Positions 1-4,710 of a stretch of 6,432 bases of DNA are shown in pieces. Origin of the DNA: Dehalococcoidia bacterium (lineage in GTDB: Bacteria; Chloroflexota; Dehalococcoidia; Lucifugimonadales; UBA3495); assembly GCA_022823105.1 (NCBI GenBank), contig JAJDXU010000291.1:1-6432 (forward strand), written 5' to 3'. Positions within the stretch are counted from its first letter, which is position 1. Each line of letters starts with the position of its first letter. Below the pieces are notes generated by a model. That model was not told the DNA's origin and ran no database searches. It was given only the letters and a program-made list of their open reading frames with translations. Position numbers and translations under genes: made by a program.

Positions 1-384
1 GGCGATCAGCGCGCCGCCGGTTTCGGAGGCAGTGTATGCGACCACGACAACCGGATGCTCCGCCTGAGAGAACACGCCGATGAGGCGCTCGGCGACCACT
101 CTCAGTCCAGTTTCCTCGAATACCTCCCGGGCTGCGGCGTCCTCCACGAGTTCGCCGCGATCCACGTAGCCGCCGGGGAGGCTCCAGAGTCCGTAACCCG
201 TGGGGATGCCGCGCTGGACGAACAGCGTGCGGCCCTCGCGTTCCACGACGCAGGTGGCGGCGAGTTTGGGGTCGTAGTACATAACCCGACCGCAATCGGG
301 GCAGACGGGACGCGGTTGGCCCTCGCTCTCGCGCAGGGTCAGGCGGGAACCGCAGGAGGGGCAGAATTTATCGTTGGTGGCCAC
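1..384 (-). CDS. Zinc-ribbon Nudix hydrolase (C-terminus outside window)
   Basis: Nudix enzymes hydrolyse nucleoside diphosphates linked to another group, such as ADP-ribose or NAD(H). Translating the minus strand from the GTG at 384 gives 128 residues before the window edge. An N-terminal zinc ribbon has Cys8, Cys11, Cys28 and Cys31 (CPSCG and CPDCG). A perfect Nudix box, Gx5Ex7REUxEExGU, runs from Gly72 to Leu94, with Glu78, Arg86-Glu87 and Glu90-Glu91 as the metal-binding and catalytic residues. The zinc ribbon recalls NADH pyrophosphatase NudC, but the SQPWPFP signature expected after the Nudix box is not seen in the visible part; that stretch reads VFSQAEHPVVVVAY. A NudC assignment is therefore not made, and the substrate is unknown. 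The GTG start places the ribbon at the usual N-terminal spot. Another in-frame GTG lies at 417, and an in-frame stop lies just upstream of it. No clear Shine-Dalgarno sequence is visible. The gene begins 35 bases after the kinase stop, so co-transcription is likely. Confidence 0.9.
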   Translation of the reverse strand, partial: MATNDKFCPSCGSRLTLRESEGQPRPVCPDCGRVMYYDPKLAATCVVEREGRTLFVQRGIPTGYGLWSLPGGYVDRGELVEDAAAREVFEETGLRVVAERLIGVFSQAEHPVVVVAYTASETGGALIA

Positions 385-419
385 GGCGGAAGAACAGCTA
401 ATTTGACATAACTGCACGG

Positions 420-1355
420 CTAGCTAATGCCCAGCAAATCGGATACGGCGGAACGGGTCGGCATGGAGTCCTGGGCACCGACACTGGTCACCGCCAATGC
501 GCCGGCGGCGCAGCCCCACCGGACCGCCTCCGGCAGCGAGACGCCTTCAACCAAGGCCACCGCCATCGCGCCGTTGAACGCGTCGCCGGCGGCCACGGTG
601 TCGACCGCTTTTACCGGGAAAGCGGGGACGTGGCCAGCGTCATTTCCGTCGGACCAATAGGCGCCCATGGAGCCGAGCTTGATGACGGCGGCGCCGACGC
701 CGCGTTGGACAAGCTCGTGAGCGGCCGCTGCTGCTGCGCCCACGTCTGCGATGGGATGGCCGACCAACGCCTCAGCTTCGGTCTCGTTGGGGGTGATGAC
801 GGACACGTGGAGGTAGAACTCCGGGGGCACCGGTCGTACCGGGCCGGGATCGAGGATGACGGTCACGCCGCGGGCGGACGCCTGAGCGGCGACGCGCAAT
901 GATAGCTCAATCGACACCTCGAGTTGGAGCAGCAGCGCAGAAGCTTCATGCAAGTGGGCGGCAATGGCGTCAAACTCGCCGTCGCCGCAGGTGTCGTTGG
1001 CCCCGAGGACCTGCACGATGCGGTTCTGTCCGCCCTGACCGACGTTGATTACCGCTATCCCGGAGGTAGTGTTGGGACTGACAGCCACAGCATCCGTGGA
1101 GACTCCGGCGGATTGCAGTAGTTCGATCAGCTGCGGGCCGAACATGTCGTCGCCGACGCGCCCGACCATGGCGGAGCGGGCGCCCATGCGCGCCGCGGCC
1201 ACGGCCTGGTTAGCCCCCTTGCCGCCGGCGTAGGTTACGAAGCTGTCGCCCACGACCGTTTCGCCATCGACGGGGAGGCGGCCGGCGAAAGTGACCAGGT
1301 CCATGTTGATGCCGCCGAGGGACACGATCAGGGGGTGGGCGGAAGTGGATGACAT
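420..1355 (-). CDS. rbsK: Ribokinase-like PfkB-family carbohydrate kinase
   Basis: A cytosolic sugar kinase, most likely phosphorylating D-ribose to ribose-5-phosphate with ATP so that it enters the pentose phosphate pathway. The 311 residues match the normal ribokinase length of about 305-310. The N-terminal substrate-binding stretch has GGINMDL (14-20) and the signature GGKGANQA (44-51). VGRVGDDMFG lies at 64-73. TPNE (188-191) is the family's NE motif, which helps bind Mg-phosphate. KLGSMG (226-231) lies near the nucleotide site. The C-terminal signature DTVAAGDAFNGA starts at 252, with Asp258 as the catalytic base; the AAGD form is the one found in true ribokinases. No residue is missing. 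The ribose assignment rests on these motifs. Other PfkB sugar kinases such as deoxyribokinase look alike, and no sugar transporter or lacI-type regulator lies nearby to confirm it. The ATG start lacks a strong Shine-Dalgarno sequence. The Nudix gene follows on the same strand. Confidence 0.9.
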   Translation of the reverse strand: MSSTSAHPLIVSLGGINMDLVTFAGRLPVDGETVVGDSFVTYAGGKGANQAVAAARMGARSAMVGRVGDDMFGPQLIELLQSAGVSTDAVAVSPNTTSGIAVINVGQGGQNRIVQVLGANDTCGDGEFDAIAAHLHEASALLLQLEVSIELSLRVAAQASARGVTVILDPGPVRPVPPEFYLHVSVITPNETEAEALVGHPIADVGAAAAAAHELVQRGVGAAVIKLGSMGAYWSDGNDAGHVPAFPVKAVDTVAAGDAFNGAMAVALVEGVSLPEAVRWGCAAGALAVTSVGAQDSMPTRSAVSDLLGIS

Positions 1356-1401
1356 CTGCGGCGGGACTCTACATAACGAAAATTCGCGCTCACGCTAACA
1401 T

Positions 1402-1432
1402 CTATAATTGGCGAACATATTATCGATGCCAA
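1402..1432 (-). promoter_or_regulatory. Possible weak promoter for the ribokinase gene
   Basis: In the 151-base gap upstream of the kinase, the minus strand carries TTGGCA (1432-1427), a plausible -35 box. An AT-rich block AATTATAG (1409-1402) follows; its best -10 hexamers are AATTAT after 17 bases or TTATAG after 19. Neither is close to consensus. It would give a leader of about 40 bases. Apart from this block and an ACATAACG motif at 1371-1378, I see nothing else in the 1356-1506 gap, and no terminator for the upstream membrane genes. Confidence 0.3.
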
Positions 1433-1506
1433 CGACCGGCGGAGTTGTCCATCCTTTATCGCTTGCGCCGGCTTTGGCCCAACCTTCACTTCAAGAGTTT
1501 TCTTCG

Positions 1507-1857
1507 TCAGGGTTCGTAGTTGCCCAACCGGTATGCTATGGTAAGGCCGGCCACTAGGACTACGATCGCCGCCATCACGTAGAACGTATGGATTAGCCTG
1601 CGCGCCGAAGTAAATTTGGCGTCTCCGCTACTGGAGGTATCCAAGATAGCGTTAGTGCCGTACATCAGGCACGCCAAATACAATAGGGCTGCTACTACTG
1701 CGGCCATCAATATCGCAACTTCCGCGAGATCAGGCGATACCTTTCGTGAGACGTTACCAAGCCCCAACAAGCCGAACATGCCCGCAATGACTGCCGTTGC
1801 CAGCGTCATCATTCCGATGCTGATGGTGTCCCAGTGGCGCTTCGCTTCGTCACTCAT
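1507..1857 (-). CDS. Small membrane protein, three predicted TM helices, unknown function
   Basis: I do not recognise this 116-residue protein. Hydrophobic stretches suggest three membrane helices at about 11-34, 45-67 and 88-109. Short polar links separate them: one carries SRKVSPD, the other carries SSSGDAKFTSARR between helices 2 and 3. There is no signal-peptide cleavage motif, catalytic motif or metal-binding cluster. The ATG start overlaps the stop of the upstream gene in the sequence ATGAGTGA (8 bases shared). It has no good Shine-Dalgarno sequence of its own, so translation is probably coupled to the upstream gene. Codon choice looks less GC-biased than in the neighbouring kinase and CoA-transferase, which hints at accessory or recently acquired DNA. 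The pair may form a two-component membrane complex, but that is only inferred from the overlap. Confidence 0.7.
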   Translation of the reverse strand: MSDEAKRHWDTISIGMMTLATAVIAGMFGLLGLGNVSRKVSPDLAEVAILMAAVVAALLYLACLMYGTNAILDTSSSGDAKFTSARRLIHTFYVMAAIVVLVAGLTIAYRLGNYEP

Positions 1858-2053
1858 CGCTGGCGCTGTCTGGGGATGAATCGCGTTCGTAACGTGGCAA
1901 TACTGCCAGCGCGACCATCACTGCAACTCCTAGTGGTACGCCAACAACCAGTATGAGCCAATTATCGTAACGCTGGCTCATACCGAAGGCGAACGCGGTA
2001 GTGACTGCTACTGCCATCACCCAAAACGCCCAACGATACCGCATGAAACTCAT
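1850..2053 (-). CDS. Small membrane protein, two predicted TM helices, unknown function
   Basis: I do not recognise this 67-residue protein. It starts with a short basic N-terminus (MSFMRYRW) and has two hydrophobic helices at about 8-25 and 31-53. The tail is charged and polar (RYERDSSPDSASDE). Basic residues flank both ends (RYR and RYER), so by the positive-inside rule N- and C-termini should both be cytoplasmic, making a helical hairpin. The reading frame extends upstream to an ATG at 2131. I chose the ATG at 2053 because GGGGGAA lies just before it and because the best promoter (-10 at 2092-2087) lies inside the longer frame, so the upstream ATG would not be in that transcript. The upstream extension (QLSLSDCVTVSCYT...) also does not look like a real N-terminus. 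The gene overlaps the next gene by 8 bases and is probably co-expressed with it. Confidence 0.65.
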   Translation of the reverse strand: MSFMRYRWAFWVMAVAVTTAFAFGMSQRYDNWLILVVGVPLGVAVMVALAVLPRYERDSSPDSASDE

Positions 2054-2071
2054 GCTTCCCCCACGATACGG

Positions 2072-2090
2072 TACTGCTCGGTCAGCAGTA
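2072..2090. promoter_or_regulatory. Perfect 7-bp inverted repeat over a promoter, operator candidate
   Basis: TACTGCT (2072-2078) and AGCAGTA (2084-2090) are perfect inverted repeats separated by CGGTC. The right arm overlaps the -10 box and the left arm falls at about the transcription start, the classic position for a repressor operator. The same bases could also form a small hairpin at the 5' end of the transcript. ACGATAC-type copies lie on either side (2063-2069 and 2095-2101). Binding by a regulator is inferred from position only. Confidence 0.4.
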
Positions 2091-2095
2091 TAGCA
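2087..2095 (-). promoter_or_regulatory. Extended -10 promoter of the two small membrane genes
   Basis: The minus strand reads TGCTATACT, an extended -10 box (TGn plus TATACT, one mismatch to TATAAT). Transcription would start near 2080, giving a leader of about 27 bases that contains the GGGGGAA ribosome-binding site. No convincing -35 box lies at the right distance; TTGCGT is only 13 bases upstream. Extended -10 promoters often do without one. The -10 box overlaps the right arm of a palindrome at 2072-2090. Confidence 0.5.
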
Positions 2096-2185
2096 CGATA
2101 CCGTCACGCAATCCGAAAGACTCAGCTGCATCGCATGCAGTGAGCATCCATGTAATATGATAAAACCGGACGCGGGACACCCCCA

Positions 2186-2194
2186 TGCTATAAT
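2186..2194 (+). promoter_or_regulatory. Extended -10 promoter of the CoA-transferase gene
   Basis: TGCTATAAT is a perfect extended -10 element (TGn plus consensus TATAAT), placed 32 bases before the start codon. The stretch 17 bases upstream is GC-rich and has no good -35 box. The predicted start site near 2201 gives a leader of about 25 bases that carries the Shine-Dalgarno sequence. Confidence 0.65.
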
Positions 2195-2226
2195 CCGGCG
2201 AAACTGAAAAAGCGAGGACTGTAACG

Positions 2227-3450
2227 ATGTCTCAGCCTCTGGAAAACATCAAGGTTGTCGACCTCACACGCACCTTGGCGGGCCCATTTTGCACCCAGAA
2301 TTTGGCCGACATGGGCGCAGATGTCATCAAGATCGAGGAGCCCAACGACGGCGACGAGACGCGCAAGTGGCCGCCGATCTGGAACGGCGAGAGCACGCAG
2401 TTCCTGTCATTCAATCGCAACAAGCGCAGCCTGTCGGTCAACCTGAAGTCGGAAGAGGGTCTCAAAATCGTCAAGACGCTGGCGAAGGACGCCGACGTGA
2501 TGATTGAGAGCTTTCGGGCCGGTACGCTGGCTCGGATGGGCCTGGGCTACGAAGACATCAAGGCGATCAATCCCGATATCGTTTACTGCACCATTTCGGG
2601 GTATGGACGGACAGGGCCGATGGCCAACAAGCCTGGGTACGACCTGATTATCCAGGCGTACAGCGGGTTGATGCACCTGACCGGCGACCCGAATGGGCCG
2701 CCCATGCGCGTTGGTTTCTCACTGGTGGACCTCTTCACGGGGATGCTGGCCTACGGGTCCATCGTCACCGCGCTGTACCACCGGGACAAGACCGGCGAGG
2801 GTCAATTGATCGACACGGCGCTGCTGGACGGACAGGTGGCGGCGATGAGCTACCACGCGACCGGGTTCATCGGAACCGGTATTGAACCGCATCGTCTGGG
2901 TTCGGGGCATCCCAGCCTGGTGCCTTACCAGAGCTTCCAGGCGGCGGACGGGTTCTTCATCCTGGGGGTCGCCAATCCGAACCTGTGGGAGCGGTTCTGC
3001 AACGCCATCGGGCATCCGGACCTGAAGGACGACCCCAAGTTTGCGACGAATCCGGACCGGGTGGCGCATCGTGCCGAGATGGTTGACCTTCTAAACAGCA
3101 TATTCGCCACCAACACCGTGGCGCACTGGGTGAAGGTGATCGACGAAGCGGGTGTGCCGGTGGGTCCGATCAACAAGACCTCGGACGTGGTGGCGGACGA
3201 ACAGGTGGCGGCCAGGGAGATGTTCCTGGAGATCAACCACCCCAAGGTGCCGGACCTTCGGGTACCCAACTCGCCGATCAAGCTGCGCGGAACGCCGGCC
3301 GAATTGCGGATGGCTCCGCCCGCTCTGGGAGAGCACAACGAGGAAGTGCTGGCGGAATTGGGCTACGACTCCGAGGAGTTTGCCAGGCTTTTGGAATCGG
3401 GCGCGGTTGGAGAGCCGGGCAAGGAGATCAGCGGCGTTGGGGCTCACTGA
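2227..3450 (+). CDS. Class III CoA-transferase (CaiB/BaiF family)
   Basis: A cytosolic enzyme that moves CoA from one acyl-CoA to another carboxylic acid through an aspartyl-CoA intermediate. The 407 residues fit the family's usual 390-430. The N-terminus VVDLTRTLAGPFCTQNLADMGADVIKIE-type block (residues 10-37) is the family's Rossmann CoA-binding start. Further marks are FNRNKRSL (62-69), ESFRAGTLARMGLGYEDI (94-111), SGYGRTGP (124-131) and GYD (137-139). Asp168, in VGFSLVDLFTG, aligns with the catalytic Asp169 of formyl-CoA transferase. ALGEHNEEVLAELG lies near the C-terminus, as in most members. The start is fixed by GAGGA at 2214-2218, 8 bases before ATG. The substrate cannot be told from sequence: formyl-CoA:oxalate, succinyl-CoA:dicarboxylate, carnitine and bile-acid enzymes share these motifs. 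No adjacent decarboxylase or acyl-CoA gene is present to narrow it. It appears to be a single-gene transcription unit ending at the terminator at 3557. Confidence 0.93.
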   Translation: MSQPLENIKVVDLTRTLAGPFCTQNLADMGADVIKIEEPNDGDETRKWPPIWNGESTQFLSFNRNKRSLSVNLKSEEGLKIVKTLAKDADVMIESFRAGTLARMGLGYEDIKAINPDIVYCTISGYGRTGPMANKPGYDLIIQAYSGLMHLTGDPNGPPMRVGFSLVDLFTGMLAYGSIVTALYHRDKTGEGQLIDTALLDGQVAAMSYHATGFIGTGIEPHRLGSGHPSLVPYQSFQAADGFFILGVANPNLWERFCNAIGHPDLKDDPKFATNPDRVAHRAEMVDLLNSIFATNTVAHWVKVIDEAGVPVGPINKTSDVVADEQVAAREMFLEINHPKVPDLRVPNSPIKLRGTPAELRMAPPALGEHNEEVLAELGYDSEEFARLLESGAVGEPGKEISGVGAH

Positions 3451-3489
3451 CCCGCGCCGGATGGCGCATTGATTGGTTCGCACAAGGCG

Positions 3490-3536
3490 CGTTATGTTGC
3501 GTACACGCTTATTTTCGGCCGCTTTTTGACATAACG
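3490..3536. repeat. GTTATGT/ACATAAC inverted repeat pair
   Basis: CGTTATGT (3490-3497) and ACATAACG (3529-3536) are perfect 8-bp inverted repeats around a 31-base spacer. With one mismatch the arms extend outward: GCGC on the left against GTGC on the right. The element lies between the CoA-transferase stop and its terminator. The same 7-mer also occurs at 279-285 (inside the Nudix gene), 406-412 and 1371-1377. Its role is unknown. It could be a weak long-loop hairpin, a protein-binding site or a recombinase core site. Confidence 0.45.
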
Positions 3537-3556
3537 TGCGGTGGCAGCGAAGTTGA

Positions 3557-3584
3557 GGGGCGGCCTTCGGGTCGCCCCTTTCTT
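3557..3584 (+). terminator. Intrinsic terminator after the CoA-transferase gene
   Basis: A 9-bp stem, GGGGCGGCC (3557-3565) with GGTCGCCCC (3570-3578), holds one G-T wobble. It is closed by the very stable C(TTCG)G tetraloop and followed by TTTCTT. This is a textbook rho-independent terminator on the plus strand, 107 bases after the CoA-transferase stop. Confidence 0.85.
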
Positions 3585-4155
3585 GGTCCGGGGGCGTGGT
3601 AGTTGCCGCCGGGTTGATTGGGACACGGTCTCACGCGTACCCGCTTCGCGCAACCTGTCATTCCGAGCGCCCCCGCCGCCCCAATTCAGGCGGCACAGTC
3701 ATTCCTGTCGGCGCCAAAACGCCCAATTTTTTGTGATTCACCTGCCTATTGTGGCAAAAACGCCTGCCATCGCTCTCCATAATCATCCAATTCCCCCAAA
3801 ACCTCCAGCTCAGACTCCCGCGTCCCGCTGACACTTCCCACTTGTTTCAACCCCTGCCCCATCCGTACCATATTACCCAGCGCCCCATATCCAACCCGCC
3901 ATCGAGGCCCGCGACAACCGACCCAATGCCCAGCTCCCTACACCGCGAACCTCCCTCCCATAAACCCGCTCACCTGATCGCCAATACTGCTAAAAATGCC
4001 CCCAAAACCCTGCCATCCGCCCTCCATTCAGCCCCACGACCGGTCCGATGCCCTGCTGGAATTAGCGCAAATGAGAGGGAATGAGCGGGAAATCGGCTTT
4101 TCCGTCCTTCCGCCACGCAATTGCCAAGTGGGTACCCGTGACGGGACGCAGTCGG
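3585..4155. other. Gene-poor, C-rich intergenic region with diverged repeats
   Basis: I see no convincing gene here. Open frames on the plus strand give proline- and serine-rich low-complexity translations without good starts or family motifs, as expected from C-rich DNA. From about 3655 to 4060 the plus strand is strikingly rich in C and poor in G. A CTGTCATTCCGAGCGC fragment (3655-3670) resembles the half-site of a common GTCATTCCGAGC intergenic repeat. Two stretches look like old duplicates: 3755-3780 and 4002-4028 share CTGCCATC-C-CTCCAT. Another loose pair, 3910-3935 and 4035-4060, reads CGACAACCGACCCAATGCCCAGCT against CGACCGGTCCGATGCCCTGCT. These suggest decayed repetitive DNA. Confidence 0.5.
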
Positions 4156-4184
4156 TTGCCGATTCGGGGGCGCGGGGCTATAAT
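4156..4184 (+). promoter_or_regulatory. Sigma-70-type promoter of the tRNA cluster
   Basis: TTGCCG (4156-4161), a 17-base spacer and a perfect TATAAT (4179-4184) form a strong housekeeping promoter. The -10 box ends 18 bases before the first tRNA base, so the primary transcript would have a leader of about 10 bases. The whole four-tRNA cluster is probably transcribed from here. Confidence 0.8.
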
Positions 4185-4202
4185 AGAACGCGAGTCACGC
4201 TG

Positions 4203-4278
4203 GGGCGGTTAGCTCAGCGGTTAGAGCGCCTCGTTCACACCGAGGAGGTCGGAGGTTCAAATCCTCCATCGCCCACCA
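4203..4278 (+). tRNA. tRNA-Val (anticodon CAC)
   Basis: A 76-base cloverleaf with an encoded CCA end. Acceptor GGGCGGT pairs with ATCGCCC (one G-T pair); the discriminator is A. The D arm is GCTC/GAGC. The anticodon stem CCTCG/CGAGG encloses TTCACAC, so the anticodon at 4236-4238 is CAC, reading GTG (Val). The T arm is GGAGG-TTCAAAT-CCTCC. It closely resembles the second valine tRNA at 4567. Confidence 0.95.
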
Positions 4279-4321
4279 CGCCCGCCGCAGCGAGAGTCAT
4301 TTAACAGCGGAAAACCACCGA

Positions 4322-4407
4322 GCCGAGGTGGCGAAACGGCAGACGCGCTGCGTTCAGGGCGCAGTGTCCATTAGGACGTGTGGGTTCAAATCCCTCCCTC
4401 GGCACCA
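4322..4407 (+). tRNA. tRNA-Leu (anticodon CAG)
   Basis: An 86-base class II tRNA with encoded CCA. Acceptor GCCGAGG pairs fully with CCTCGGC; the discriminator is A. The anticodon stem CTGCG/CGCAG encloses TTCAGGG, so the anticodon at 4355-4357 is CAG, reading CTG. The long variable arm GTCC-ATTA-GGAC (4366-4377) is typical of leucine tRNAs. One oddity is the T stem GTGGG/CCCTC, which contains a T-T mismatch at its second pair (4381 against 4395). Confidence 0.93.
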
Positions 4408-4418
4408 TATTCCGTCGC

Positions 4419-4494
4419 GCGCTTGTAGCTCAGTGGATAGAGCGCTGCCCTGCGGAGGCAGAGGTCGTGAGTTCGAATCTCGCCAAGCGCGCCA
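4419..4494 (+). tRNA. tRNA-Arg (anticodon GCG)
   Basis: A 76-base cloverleaf with encoded CCA. Acceptor GCGCTTG pairs fully with CAAGCGC; the discriminator is G. The D arm is GCTC/GAGC. The anticodon stem CTGCC/GGCAG encloses CTGCGGA, so the anticodon at 4452-4454 is GCG, reading CGC and, by wobble, CGT. The T arm GTGAG-TTCGAAT-CTCGC is complete. Most bacteria read these codons with an ACG tRNA whose A34 is deaminated to inosine by TadA, so GCG is unusual. Confidence 0.93.
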
Positions 4495-4530
4495 TTTGTA
4501 TGCCTCATCACCCATGGCGTCCCTGCCACG

Positions 4531-4557
4531 TCATTCCCGCGAAAGCGGGAATCCACG
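4531..4557. repeat. dRS3/REP-like palindrome inside the tRNA cluster
   Basis: ATTCCCGC (4533-4540) and GCGGGAAT (4545-4552) are perfect inverted repeats around GAAA, giving a compact hairpin with a GNRA loop. The core fits ATTCCC-N8-GGGAAT, the pattern of the neisserial dRS3 element, and the surrounding TCATTCCCGC...GCGGGAATCCA is a widespread dispersed bacterial repeat. It sits in the 72-base gap between tRNA-Arg and tRNA-Val(TAC). It could act as an RNA processing or stability hairpin. With no T run it is not a terminator. Confidence 0.75.
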
Positions 4558-4566
4558 TCCCAGCCA

Positions 4567-4643
4567 GGGCGGTTAGCTCAGATGGTTAGAGCGTCTGCTT
4601 TACACGCAGAAGGCCGGGGGTTCGAGTCCCTCACCGCCCACCA
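4567..4643 (+). tRNA. tRNA-Val (anticodon TAC)
   Basis: A 77-base cloverleaf with encoded CCA. Acceptor GGGCGGT pairs fully with ACCGCCC; the discriminator is A. The D arm is GCTC/GAGC. The anticodon stem TCTGC/GCAGA encloses TTTACAC, so the anticodon at 4601-4603 is TAC, reading GTA and related valine codons. The T arm is GGGGG-TTCGAGT-CCCTC with one G-T pair. It shares its acceptor and D-arm sequences with the CAC valine tRNA, suggesting duplication within the cluster. Confidence 0.95.
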
Positions 4644-4710
4644 ACGTACGTAGAGGACGAGACATGGACAAGTGCTCTATAAATTGGCCCTTCCTCGTGA
4701 AAGGAGCAGA

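Noticed and set aside
1..384. Calling the Nudix gene nudC
   Set aside because: The zinc ribbon fits, but the SQPWPFP signature expected after the Nudix box is not present in the visible sequence.
55..411. 118-aa plus-strand open frame
   Set aside because: It is the antisense shadow of the Nudix gene, whose minus-strand translation holds a perfect Nudix box and zinc ribbon.
3526..3554. Perfect -35 hexamer TTGACA at 3526 (also at 403) as promoters
   Set aside because: No -10-like hexamer lies 16-18 bases downstream of the 3526 copy, and the 403 copy would transcribe antisense into the kinase. Both are better explained as part of the recurring TTGACATAAC motif.
3541..4304. Several plus-strand open frames of about 96-111 aa
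   Set aside because: They give low-complexity Pro/Ser/Arg-rich products, lack ribosome-binding sites, start inside a terminator stem or run into a tRNA gene, and match no family.
4531..4557. CRISPR repeat or terminator
   Set aside because: There is one copy with no spaced repeats, and no T run follows the hairpin.
4328..4589. Two plus-strand open frames of 69-82 aa
   Set aside because: They run through tRNA-Leu, tRNA-Arg and the dRS3-like repeat. The HSRESGNP-type peptide is the well-known artefact of translating this repeat.
4672..4710. Upstream GTG start for the phosphatase-like gene
   Set aside because: AAGGAG just before the ATG at 4711 and promoter-like CTATAAAT at 4676-4683 make the internal ATG the better start.
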